Of a stretch of DNA of 40,361 nt, positions 24,490 to 31,119 are shown piece after piece. This DNA comes from Clostridium sp. (GTDB lineage: Bacteria; Bacillota; Clostridia; Lachnospirales; Lachnospiraceae). The notes under the pieces were generated by a model, which was not told the DNA's origin, made no database searches, and saw only the letters and a list, made by a program, of their open reading frames with translations. Position numbers and translations under genes: made by a program. Positions within the stretch are counted from its first letter, which is position 1; every line of letters begins with the position of its first letter. The stretch spans positions 1 through 40,361 of the forward strand of contig SFNH01000034.1 in NCBI GenBank assembly GCA_004554205.1, written 5' to 3'.

Positions 24490-24591
24490 ATTGTAACTGT
24501 TCCGCAGGCCCGCGCGTTTACTGCGCTGACCCGCTCATTACCCTTGTGAATATCTTACCACAAAATTCGACTCTTTTCTTTAAAATTTTTT
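24490..24591. other. Leader/intergenic stretch upstream of the GH18 gene
   Basis: This AT-rich stretch holds a single GTAACTGTTCCG motif (24493-24504) and probably the GH18 promoter, though no clean -35/-10 pair stood out. Together with the hairpin element to its right it makes up a gene-free interval of about 375 bp. Confidence 0.4.
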
Positions 24592-24745
24592 GTAACTGTT
24601 CAGGACGGCGGGAAAACATGGACGGAAACGGGCGTCAAGCTTGCTTGTAAGCACGTTTCCGTCCGTGTTTTCACATCGGAGGAACCTCCGATGCTTCTTG
24701 TCCGGCAAAGCCGGGCAAGAAGATGCCCCCGTCCTGAATAGTTAC
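24592..24745. repeat. Structured intergenic element with terminal inverted repeats
   Basis: The ends GTAACTGTTCAGGACGG and (inverse) GTAACTATTCAGGACGG pair over 17 bases with one mismatch. Inside are three further hairpins: ACATGGACGGAAACG with CGTTTCCGTCCGTGT; CATCGGAGG with CCTCCGATG around AA; and CTTCTTGTCCGGC with GCCGGGCAAGAAG. The 10-base sequence TTCTTTAAAA occurs just left (24576-24585) and just right (24748-24757) of the element, as a target duplication might. No coding frame fits. Confidence 0.75.
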
Positions 24746-24842
24746 AATTCTTTAAAAAATTTCCCACCCCTGCTTCATCTCCCGGCTGAATTGGGATTCT
24801 CTCCTGAAGCCCCTCCCCGTTTCTGCGCACTCCTGCGCCGCG

Positions 24843-25124
24843 TTACCGGTTGTACACAATATCAAACCGTATCTCCTTTAACCTCCTGCGGGCTCCGTAT
24901 TCTGCGAAGGTCTCGCGGCATCCGCCTGTCTGCGGCACGTCTTCCAGAATGTAGTCGCCCATATAGAAGCTTCCGTCCTCACGGATCTCGAAAATCTTAT
25001 CCCACTGGGAGTCATCTGCCTCCTTTCCGTCTATCAGGACGTGAACACCCTTTTCCTGATATTTTTTCATGCCCTCCACATATGCTTTCCTGCCCATGTC
25101 AGTCAGCCGCTTCCTTCCCTTCAC
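24843..25124 (-). CDS. Small charged protein next to the kinase locus, function unknown
   Basis: The 93-residue product is rich in Lys, Glu and Tyr (MGRKAYVEGMKKYQEKGVH, then FEIREDGSFYMGDYILED) and ends RFDIVYNR. The start is a GTG with GGAGG four bases upstream. I do not recognise a named family. It lies 100 bp downstream of the degenerate P-loop protein and on the same strand as the kinase, so it probably belongs to that operon. It has no signal peptide or membrane segment, and a Gly/Cys-containing loop (QTGGCRETF) separates two more ordered halves. Confidence 0.6.
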   Translation of the reverse strand: MKGRKRLTDMGRKAYVEGMKKYQEKGVHVLIDGKEADDSQWDKIFEIREDGSFYMGDYILEDVPQTGGCRETFAEYGARRRLKEIRFDIVYNR

Positions 25125-25224
25125 GTTTCCTCCGATCCGGGCGGCGGCGCGGCTTCACCGGAGGTATCCGCCGTGACACAAATTTCTCCGCCGCACTTCC
25201 CGCCGCCCCTGTTTCCCGTATCGC

Positions 25225-25848
25225 TTACTCTAAAATCCTTCTGAAAAAATCCATGTCGGCGCGGGTGACGGCAAAGGCATCCACTGAAGCAGGAATCCGC
25301 AGACAATGGACATGGAACATCCTTTCCAATTCTTTTCTGGTTTCCTCGCTGCCGAATGAAACAGCGTATTTCCAGCTCTTATCCCGTTTCCCGTCCATTT
25401 TCAGGGCTTCCAGAAATGCCTCTGCCTTCCACTCGCTCAAAGCGCCTACGATCACCTTCCTGTCACACCGGGCGCAGTCACAAAGACCCGCCTCGGTCAT
25501 GCTCCCGTAATCCACAATGACGCGCCGGTAATCCCCATTTAAGCAGTCGGCCAGAACAGAGTTATCCGCATTTTGATAATAGTCCACTTCCAGTATCCGA
25601 AACATCAGGTCTCTCTCCTGCTGCCTTTTTGCGAAAAATCGTCCCAGCACTGCAAAATCACCGCTTTTGTTCCTCTCCAGCACCGCCACGCGCTCGCGGT
25701 CCACGCCAGCCAGATAATTGGCGAGCCAGACTGCAAGATGCGTCGTTCCCGTCCCTCTCCCGGCTCCGATGATTCCTATGGTCCGCCAGTCTTTTCCCGG
25801 CTCTGCCGGGCGGCACGACCCCTTCCTCTTCCAAACAGCCGTAGCAAT
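25225..25848 (-). CDS. P-loop-like protein lacking the Walker lysine, overlapping the kinase gene
   Basis: The frame is open from 25866 to a TAA at 25225, overlapping the kinase 3' end by up to 91 bases in the -1 frame. It encodes WRTIGIIGAGRGTGTTHLAVW, a ParA/MinD-like first strand and P-loop in which Thr replaces the essential Lys. Further on are DFAVLGRFF, VIVDYGSM and CARCDRKVIVGALSEWK, which resemble the switch and base-binding region of SIMIBI ATPases. No ATG, GTG or TTG precedes the P-loop. AGGAGG lies three bases before an in-frame ATT (25848), used here; ATA at 25779 overlaps the kinase TAG, and the first ordinary start (GTG 25704) would remove the P-loop. Nucleotide binding is doubtful. 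It probably partners the kinase upstream. Confidence 0.6.
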   Translation of the reverse strand: MATAVWKRKGSCRPAEPGKDWRTIGIIGAGRGTGTTHLAVWLANYLAGVDRERVAVLERNKSGDFAVLGRFFAKRQQERDLMFRILEVDYYQNADNSVLADCLNGDYRRVIVDYGSMTEAGLCDCARCDRKVIVGALSEWKAEAFLEALKMDGKRDKSWKYAVSFGSEETRKELERMFHVHCLRIPASVDAFAVTRADMDFFRRILE

Positions 25849-27218
25849 TTCCCTCCTGTCGTATCTTCAAGCCACGCCCCAAGCGCGGCGTCGTACACTC
25901 TGCGCACCGCACGACGGCACTCAAACGGATTGGAATAATGCGGCATCAGGAGACTTACCGTCCCCCTCGCCGGAGCCGGCAGCCTCGCACTCAGCTGCCC
26001 GCAGAACTGATTGTAGATCACCGCAAGTCCCAAATGAGCTTTGAGACTTTGAATTGCCTCCCCGGAAGCCTCAAGCTCCCAGGGCTTTGCCCCGCAGACT
26101 AACAGGCACACATCAGCCTGCTCCTGCAAGAGCCTCTGCCGGCAGGTGCCGTAATCGAGCACCCGCACATGATAAGAAGGAGGCGTGAGCCTGACACATT
26201 CCCCGTACTCCGGGAGCATCGGTACTCCCCGGATCCGGTACATACCGAACCGGTCCGCCCTTTTTTCGCTGCACGCGGCAAACTGCCGCACCGCACCTGT
26301 ATCATTGCGCTCCTCATACATGGCAGAAATCCCGCTCTGCCGAAGATAAGCGGTAAGTCCCATTGCAATGTGGGTGCATCCGATGCCTCTTTGGCTTCCC
26401 GCCACCGCAATAGTCAGAGATGATAGTCCTTTTTGTCCCTCTTTTTTCCGAATTTGCGCTTCTAGCTTCTCGAGCTCCTCTCCGAGCTCTTTCGTCGACT
26501 GGTATCTGCGAGCCTTCTCTTCCTGCATGCAGATCCGTATGACCCGCATGAGCCTTAACTCCATCCGGTCCGGCAGCCGTGCCGCGCGCGACCCGCCGCC
26601 TTCTCCGGGATATCGTCCGGTCAGCATGTAATGGAGAACAGCACCAATGGCATAAATATCGGTTCTCTCATCCAGAATATCTCCCGAATACTGCTCCGGC
26701 GCCGCGCAGCCCACGGTTCCGTACCGTTTTGTAAGATGCTCCGCCTCACACAGATGGAGCGCGTGGTCAAAATCAATCAGTTTCACTGTGTCCTGACTCA
26801 CTAAGAGATTCTTTGGCTGTAAATCCAGGTATAAAATAGGGTATGGTCTTGCCGAATGCAAGATACTTACCAGATGGCAAATCTGAATCCCGTATCGGAT
26901 CGTCATCGCCGTCGAAAAATGCCCCATGTCGGAAACAAGGGCGTACAACGTTTCCCCTTCCAGGTACTCCTCAATAAGATAGCTGTACTTCTCATCCTCC
27001 TCCAGATCATACACGATCGGTATCCCCGGATGCCGGATGCTCTTAAGTATCAGCGCTTCCCTTCGGAACTGCCTGTAATCCACGCAGGTCTTCGGCACCT
27101 GCTTGATGGCCCGGTACTCTTCCAGGTCCCTGTGCCTCGCCAGAAATACCGTCCCGCTTCTCCCGCGGCCCAGTATCCGGCACAACTGATATTTCCCAAA
27201 CAGAGTGACCTCTTCTAT
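25776..27218 (-). CDS. Ser/Thr protein kinase fused to a degenerate P-loop domain
   Basis: An N-terminal kinase domain has the glycine loop GRGRSGTV, Lys in YRAIKQ, a Glu in FRREALIL, the catalytic loop YLDLQPKN (HRD Arg and His replaced), DFD in place of DFG, and AAPEQYS. From about residue 265 a second domain starts LTIAVAGSQRGIGCTHIAMGL, a MinD/ParA-like P-loop in which Cys replaces the Lys; YHVRVLDYGTC looks like its switch region. There is no membrane segment. The frame opens after a TAA at 27233. AAGGAGG sits 7 bases before an ATA at 27218, which would add MEEVTLFGKYQ and complete the first kinase strand; the first conventional start is TTG at 27185 with a poor site. Promoter at 27257-27285. 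Substrate unknown. Confidence 0.82.
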   Translation of the reverse strand: MEEVTLFGKYQLCRILGRGRSGTVFLARHRDLEEYRAIKQVPKTCVDYRQFRREALILKSIRHPGIPIVYDLEEDEKYSYLIEEYLEGETLYALVSDMGHFSTAMTIRYGIQICHLVSILHSARPYPILYLDLQPKNLLVSQDTVKLIDFDHALHLCEAEHLTKRYGTVGCAAPEQYSGDILDERTDIYAIGAVLHYMLTGRYPGEGGGSRAARLPDRMELRLMRVIRICMQEEKARRYQSTKELGEELEKLEAQIRKKEGQKGLSSLTIAVAGSQRGIGCTHIAMGLTAYLRQSGISAMYEERNDTGAVRQFAACSEKRADRFGMYRIRGVPMLPEYGECVRLTPPSYHVRVLDYGTCRQRLLQEQADVCLLVCGAKPWELEASGEAIQSLKAHLGLAVIYNQFCGQLSARLPAPARGTVSLLMPHYSNPFECRRAVRRVYDAALGAWLEDTTGGKLLRLFGRGRGRAARQSREKTGGP

Positions 27219-27256
27219 CCTTCCACCTCCTTCTTAAGTATCATCTCCATAGGGCC

Positions 27257-27285
27257 ATTGTAGTACATCTCCCATTTTTTTACAA
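27257..27285 (-). promoter_or_regulatory. Sigma-A promoter of the kinase operon
   Basis: TTGTAA (27285-27280) and TACAAT (27262-27257) are spaced 17 bp on the minus strand, giving a leader of about 30 bases to the ribosome site. Confidence 0.7.
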
Positions 27286-27329
27286 GAAAATTCCATCGAC
27301 AAATTTCGACATATATAACAATTTAGCCA

Positions 27330-27706
27330 TGCGGATCACCTCGGTCGCGGCTAACGTTTTCGCTTTTGTTCGGTCGCCGGATGTAACACTTTTTCTCGCA
27401 CAGCTCGAAAAAGTGTTCACCGGTCTCCCTCACAGCAAGGTTTGCACAGCGCTCCCTCGGGGCTGGACAATATCAGCCGCAAGACCCCGGAAAACAGACC
27501 CGGTGACGATAGCGAGGCTTCCGTAGCGAGGTCTGCGCTAGCTGCCGCCACAAAGCGCACTGTCCGAGCGAAGCGAGTTTGCGCGACTGGCGCTGGCGGC
27601 TAATAGGCGCGCGGACCGAGCCGGAAACGTAGCGTGTCACGCGGGACTGTCTCTCCGGGGATGCGGCGTAAAATTCGCGATAAGTGCTGCACGGTCGAAC
27701 TGTTAC
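27330..27706 (-). repeat. Long dispersed repeat, copy 2, with internal GC-rich insertion
   Basis: Read on the minus strand it begins GGTAACAGTTCGACCG (27707-27692), passes through about 200 GC-rich bases, then enters the shared core at 27483-27413 (TTGCGGCTGATATTGTCCAG, then the ACCTTGCTGTGAGGGAGACC unit). After a hairpin of AACACTTTTTC and GAAAAAGTGTT (27385-27417) it ends near ACATCCGGCGACCG. The core matches 29076-29177 in the opposite orientation. The GC-rich insertion has short direct repeats (TAGCGAGG twice, 27511-27530) and no convincing gene. Confidence 0.7.
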
Positions 27707-27735
27707 CATGTCTGTTATATTTTTTTACATAATAA

Positions 27736-27765
27736 TTGCCTTTTCCCTATATTATATATTATAAT
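27736..27765 (+). promoter_or_regulatory. Promoter of mecA
   Basis: TTGCCT (27736-27741) and a perfect TATAAT (27760-27765) are 18 bp apart, about 70 bp upstream of the mecA start, in an AT-rich stretch. Confidence 0.65.
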
Positions 27766-27837
27766 GGAACATAAGCGCCAATGATAACTGATATGAAGAT
27801 CCGAAGATGGGATTTCTTTTACGGAAGGAGTGATCTT

Positions 27838-28596
27838 ATGAAGATAGAACGGATCAATGAAAACCAGATACGCTGCACGCTGACCAGCTTCGACTTAAGC
27901 GTCCGCAACTTAAATCTCGGCGAGCTGGCGTACGGAAGCGAGAAAGCCCGCAATCTGTTTCACGAGATGATTCAGAGGGCCGGAAACGAAGTCGGTTTTG
28001 ACGCGGAGGATATTCCGCTGATGGTTGAGGCGATCCCGCTCTCAGGCGAGAGTGTGATGCTCCTCATTACAAAGATAGAAGATCCGGAGGAACTGGACAC
28101 CCGTTTTTCCAAATTTTCCCAGCTATCCGACGATGAGCAGGAAGGATTCCTCGGCGGGATCACCAGCGAGCTTTTGGAGGGCGCAGACAGCTTGATAGAG
28201 TTCTTTAAGAAAGATATGCTCGGGCTTCCCATTGGGGATCCCGGCGCGGGGAGCGCGCTATCCGCTCCTGAGAATGCCGCCGGTCGGCCGCAGGCGCCAG
28301 CCGCTTCGCCCAGGATCTACCGATTTAACAGTCTGGACCGGGTGAGCGACGCCGCAAGAGCCGCCGCACAGGTATGCGAGACAGGCAGCGCACTCTACAA
28401 GAAGCCCGGCACCTCGCAGTATTATCTGGTGCTGTCAAGCGAGGGCATTGATTCCCTGGCATTCAGCCGCATCTGCAACATTCTGGCAGAGTACGGTGAG
28501 AAGCTAAAGCCGGAGGCAGCCAGCGAGGCGTATTATCGGGAGCATTACGAAGTGATCGTAGGCAGCCATGCCCTTGCGAAGCTGTCGCGGTTATAA
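27838..28596 (+). CDS. mecA: Adaptor protein MecA (ClpC adaptor)
   Basis: The 252-residue protein has the MecA layout. The N-terminal substrate-binding domain (about 1-100) starts MKIERINENQIRCTLT and contains LNLGELAYGSEKARNLFHEM. An acidic linker follows (about 100-165), then a C-terminal ClpC-binding domain (about 165-252; YRFNSLDRVSDAARA, YYLVLS, EYGEKL). MecA delivers proteins such as ComK to ClpCP for degradation and activates the ClpC hexamer; its targets here are unknown. I use the ATG at 27838 because AAGGAG lies 7 bases upstream; the frame is open 19 codons further without a ribosome site. Confidence 0.9.
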   Translation: MKIERINENQIRCTLTSFDLSVRNLNLGELAYGSEKARNLFHEMIQRAGNEVGFDAEDIPLMVEAIPLSGESVMLLITKIEDPEELDTRFSKFSQLSDDEQEGFLGGITSELLEGADSLIEFFKKDMLGLPIGDPGAGSALSAPENAAGRPQAPAASPRIYRFNSLDRVSDAARAAAQVCETGSALYKKPGTSQYYLVLSSEGIDSLAFSRICNILAEYGEKLKPEAASEAYYREHYEVIVGSHALAKLSRL

Positions 28597-28600
28597 AGCA

Positions 28601-28720
28601 GAGTTCCGCTCGCGGAACTCTTGCGCCGGAGCGCGGCTGCGTCAGCAGCCTGTTTCCTAAGCGCGGAGTGCGCATCCTAAGCGGAGCGTTTTTGCTTCAT
28701 AGGACGAACTTTCCTATGAA
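28601..28720. repeat. Hairpin pair downstream of mecA
   Basis: GAGTTCCGC/GCGGAACTC (28601-28620, 2-base loop) follows the mecA stop and may serve as its terminator, although the T run is short. A second perfect stem, TTCATAGGA/TCCTATGAA (28696-28720), has flanking partly complementary TTTGC/CAAAG. Both lie in a GC-rich stretch without a gene. Confidence 0.5.
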
Positions 28721-28733
28721 ACAAAGCAGAAAT

Positions 28734-28765
28734 GGGCTGCCGCTTCGATTATTTGGCGGCAGCCC
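28734..28765 (-). terminator. Terminator of the DUF1858 gene
   Basis: Perfect 10-bp arms GGGCTGCCGC/GCGGCAGCCC lie 13 bp after the stop codon and are followed on the minus strand by a T-containing run (ATTTCTGCTTTG). The same stem sequence is reused near 30.34 and 31.14 kb. Confidence 0.65.
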
Positions 28766-28778
28766 ACTCACATGATGA

Positions 28779-28979
28779 TCATTTATCGGCCAGAACCTCA
28801 TTGATGCCCGCTACCAGCGCGTCACAGTCAATACCGTGAACCATGCACGCCTCCTCAAGGGATTCTCTCTGTGCCGACGGGCAGCCCAGGCAGTGCATAC
28901 CCGCGCGCATCAGCATCGGAGCAACCAGTTCGTGTTTCTCAATCAGTTCACCGATCAACATATCCTTACTAATCTGCAT
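28779..28979 (-). CDS. DUF1858 domain protein
   Basis: This 66-residue protein consists of one DUF1858 domain (MLIGELIEKHELVAPMLMR, then MHCLGCPSAQ). The CxxC and the same fold occur at the N-terminus of ScdA-like and hybrid-cluster-associated proteins, so a redox or metal role is likely but unproven. I use the ATG at 28979 (MQISKDM) because AAGGAGG lies 8 bases upstream. It stands alone on the minus strand between mecA and a dispersed repeat, with a terminator immediately downstream. Confidence 0.85.
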   Translation of the reverse strand: MQISKDMLIGELIEKHELVAPMLMRAGMHCLGCPSAQRESLEEACMVHGIDCDALVAGINEVLADK

Positions 28980-29067
28980 ATGATCTTCCTCCTTACTGCA
29001 CATGCTGTAATTGTAGCAGTTTTTTCTAAATTTGGCAAGCTGTATTACATACCTTCATAAGCTTTTT

Positions 29068-29231
29068 GTAACAGTTCAGCCTTGCGGCTGATATTGTCCA
29101 GCCCCGAGGGAGCGGTGCTACAACCTTGCTGTGAGGGAGACCGGTGTAAACCCTGCTGTGAGGGAAGACGGTGAACACTTTTGCGAGGTGCCCGAGCAAA
29201 AGTTTTACATCCGTCGACCGTGAACTGTTAC
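29068..29231 (+). repeat. Long dispersed repeat, copy 3, complete with terminal inverted repeats
   Basis: The 164-bp element is bounded by GTAACAGTTCA and its exact inverse TGAACTGTTAC. It contains the shared core (CTTGCGGCTGATATTGTCC) and a 27-bp unit repeated in tandem (29124-29150 and 29151-29177; CCTTGCTGTGAGGGAGACC then CCCTGCTGTGAGGGAAGAC). A hairpin of AACTTTTGC/GCAAAAGTT type follows. GCTTTTT flanks it on both sides (29061-29067 and 29233-29239). It fills most of the gene-free interval between DUF1858 and the ferredoxin gene. Confidence 0.78.
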
Positions 29232-29260
29232 TGCTTTTTCAACCGTCCATTATTTTTCAC

Positions 29261-29289
29261 TTGAATATTTTGACTATATGGTATAGAAT
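29261..29289 (+). promoter_or_regulatory. Promoter of the ferredoxin gene
   Basis: TTGAAT (29261-29266) and TAGAAT (29284-29289) are 17 bp apart, about 43 bp before the ATG. Confidence 0.6.
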
Positions 29290-29331
29290 GAAAGCACAAC
29301 AAATGTTGCAGAAATTAAGGAGGATAAAGTT

Positions 29332-29502
29332 ATGGCATATGTAATTTCTGATTCTTGCGTTAGCTGTGGTACCTGCGAGGGCGAGTGCCCGGTAGGCGCG
29401 ATTTCCCAGGGCGACAGCCAGTACGTTATCGATGCCGATGCCTGCATCTCCTGCGGTACCTGTGCAGGTGTATGCCCGACCGGCGCGATCAACGAGGGCT
29501 GA
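29332..29502 (+). CDS. 2[4Fe-4S] clostridial-type ferredoxin
   Basis: The 56-residue protein carries two complete CxxCxxCxxxCP motifs: Cys9, 12, 15, 19 (CVSCGTCEGECP) and Cys38, 41, 44, 48 (CISCGTCAGVCP), arranged with the usual internal two-fold symmetry. It is a low-potential electron carrier of the kind that serves pyruvate:ferredoxin oxidoreductase, hydrogenases and Rnf. AAGGAGG lies 9 bases before the ATG and a clear promoter lies upstream. A strong terminator follows, so it is a monocistronic, probably highly expressed gene. Confidence 0.97.
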   Translation: MAYVISDSCVSCGTCEGECPVGAISQGDSQYVIDADACISCGTCAGVCPTGAINEG

Positions 29503-29516
29503 TAACAGCCGCTCTC

Positions 29517-29550
29517 ATGCCCCCTTCGTATTGTGTGCGAAGGGGGCATT
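29517..29550 (+). terminator. Terminator of the ferredoxin gene
   Basis: Perfect 12-bp arms ATGCCCCCTTCG/CGAAGGGGGCAT (29517-29528, 29538-29549) are followed by TCCTTT. Confidence 0.85.
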
Positions 29551-29581
29551 CCTTTACTCTGAATTTGAAAGGAGATTTTCC

Positions 29582-30298
29582 ATGACCGCCAGAAAACCTT
29601 TGATTGCCCTTACTCCTTACTTTAATGCTGAACGCGACGAGCCATATATGCGGCCGGGATACTTAAAGGCGATCCGCGCGGCAGGCGGTGTCCCTGTGAT
29701 CCTGCCCCTCGACCTCGCAGACGACGACCTCAGGCAGCTCACAGATACCTTTGACGGCTTTTTATTTACCGGCGGTCCCGACGTCCACCCCTTTTTCTTT
29801 GGCGAGGAGACCCATGCACACTGCGGGAATGTCTGCCTGCGCCGGGATCAGATGGAGCTTGCGCTCCTGAGGCTTGTGATGGCCGCGAAAAAGCCGGTTC
29901 TCGGCATCTGCCGCGGTATACAGCTTTTAAATATCGCGTTGGGCGGCGATATCTATCAGGATCTTCCCAGCCAGTTTAAAGAAGACTTCCCGGTCGCCCA
30001 CGCCCAGCCCTTCCCCTATGACATACCGGCGCACACCGTAAAGATCGTTCCGGGCACCCGCCTCGCCGAGCTCTCACAGTGCGACGCCCTGAAAGTCAAC
30101 AGTATGCACCATCAGGGCGTGCGCAGGGTCGCGCCCGGGCTTGTTGTCTCCGGCTACGCGCCGAATCAGCTCGCGGAGTGTATCGAGAAGCCGGATTATC
30201 CCTACTTTATCGGCGTCCAGTGGCACCCCGAATACTTATGGGAAAAGGATCCGGCCGCGGCACGGCTGTTTGAAAGCTTTGTGGACGCCGCGCGCTGA
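29582..30298 (+). CDS. Gamma-glutamyl-gamma-aminobutyrate hydrolase family protein (peptidase C26)
   Basis: The 238-residue class I glutamine-amidotransferase-like hydrolase has the nucleophile Cys110 in GICRGIQLLN and the His215/Glu217 pair in GVQWHPEYL, so the triad is complete. LFTGGPDVHP near residues 61-70 is typical of the PuuD group, which cleaves gamma-glutamyl bonds such as in gamma-Glu-GABA. No other putrescine-pathway gene is nearby, so the substrate is open. The ATG at 29582 has AAAGGAG 7 bases upstream; an open frame further upstream has no start with a ribosome site. Confidence 0.9.
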   Translation: MTARKPLIALTPYFNAERDEPYMRPGYLKAIRAAGGVPVILPLDLADDDLRQLTDTFDGFLFTGGPDVHPFFFGEETHAHCGNVCLRRDQMELALLRLVMAAKKPVLGICRGIQLLNIALGGDIYQDLPSQFKEDFPVAHAQPFPYDIPAHTVKIVPGTRLAELSQCDALKVNSMHHQGVRRVAPGLVVSGYAPNQLAECIEKPDYPYFIGVQWHPEYLWEKDPAAARLFESFVDAAR

Positions 30299-30323
30299 TC
30301 CGCTAAACTTAATGATAAAAAGA

Positions 30324-30360
30324 GGGCTGCCGCCATTCCCTGCTGCGGCAGTCCCCCCAT
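30324..30360. terminator. Bidirectional terminator between the C26 hydrolase and MerR-like genes
   Basis: GGGCTGCCGC (30324-30333) pairs with GCGGCAGTCC (30345-30354, one G-U) and is followed by CCCATTTTT on the plus strand; on the minus strand CTCTTTTTATC follows. Both convergent genes end next to it. Confidence 0.78.
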
Positions 30361-30362
30361 TT

Positions 30363-31040
30363 TTACGACATCAGTTTCTTCCCGTTCCGCCCGAATTTTT
30401 TTCTCTTAAAAAACGGCAGCTTCGTGGCGGCAGCCTCCGCCTTTCCCTTGCTCTCCTTCTGGTATGCGCGCAGGGTCTCGTCCAGCATCTTGAAGCGCTC
30501 CTCCGCCCGCTCATCGTTTATGCGCATCATGTACTCCATCTCCTGCACCATGCGGTCGTTGACCTGGCGGCTGATCTCGTCGCTGAGCGCCTCATTGTTC
30601 TCACGGATAGCCTGTGTGACTGCATTTCCGATGATGTGATTCATGAGCTGCCGGAACTGCTCCATCTTCTCCGTCTGGGACAATATCTCCGTCTCCCGCT
30701 TCTGCAGCGTCTCCAGTTTCCCTTCCCCTTCCATCTCTTCCCCCGCATTTTCTTCTAATATACTCACCGCGTTCTGCTCCAACACCTTGTCCATATCTGC
30801 CTCCATGGCCCCATCTATCTTCCTCTTAAGCACCGGCTCGATCGCCTTTAACTGGTAGCCCTTTTCCTTTAATTCATTTATCTTCTGAAACATCTGGATA
30901 TGTAATTCCGTGTAGTACCGATGGTCTTTCCCGTCGCGAGGTATCTTTAAATGAAGCTCGTCCTCCCAGTACCGGAGGACATGGTTCTCCACCCCGACCA
31001 GCCTGCTCGCCTCCGATATGGAGTAATGTGTCTCGTCCAT
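30363..31040 (-). CDS. MerR-type HTH protein with long coiled coil (RacA-like architecture)
   Basis: The 225-residue protein starts with a MerR-type winged helix (YSISEASRLVGVENHVLRYWE, about 5-75). About 120 residues of charged, heptad-like helix follow (about 85-200; KRETEILSQTEKMEQF). The tail is very basic (LPFFKRKKFGRNGKK). There is no metal-binding or effector domain as in classical MerR regulators. The plan resembles RacA, a chromosome-anchoring protein of sporulation in bacilli, and DUF3967 proteins; that assignment is inference. It converges on the C26 hydrolase gene and shares its terminator. Confidence 0.75.
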   Translation of the reverse strand: MDETHYSISEASRLVGVENHVLRYWEDELHLKIPRDGKDHRYYTELHIQMFQKINELKEKGYQLKAIEPVLKRKIDGAMEADMDKVLEQNAVSILEENAGEEMEGEGKLETLQKRETEILSQTEKMEQFRQLMNHIIGNAVTQAIRENNEALSDEISRQVNDRMVQEMEYMMRINDERAEERFKMLDETLRAYQKESKGKAEAAATKLPFFKRKKFGRNGKKLMS

Positions 31041-31119
31041 CCTTTTCTCTCCTTATGTCTCTTAGATTTCATACCTACTTATATAATATGAGGGAAGGTT
31101 AAGAATTATGATTAAGATA

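Noticed and set aside
25121..25306. 61-codon minus-strand frame bridging the pseudo-P-loop gene and the small charged protein
   Set aside because: It overlaps the end of the upstream gene, is Gly/Pro/Cys-rich without a domain, and its only support is a GTGA overlap with the next start.
25658..25924. 88-codon minus-strand frame across the kinase/pseudo-P-loop overlap
   Set aside because: It is the third frame of the overlap and lacks the P-loop; the -1 frame carries the recognisable domain.
27473..27709. 78-codon minus-strand frame in the GC-rich repeat
   Set aside because: It lies wholly inside a dispersed repeat, has no ribosome site and is Arg/Ser-rich like random GC-rich sequence.
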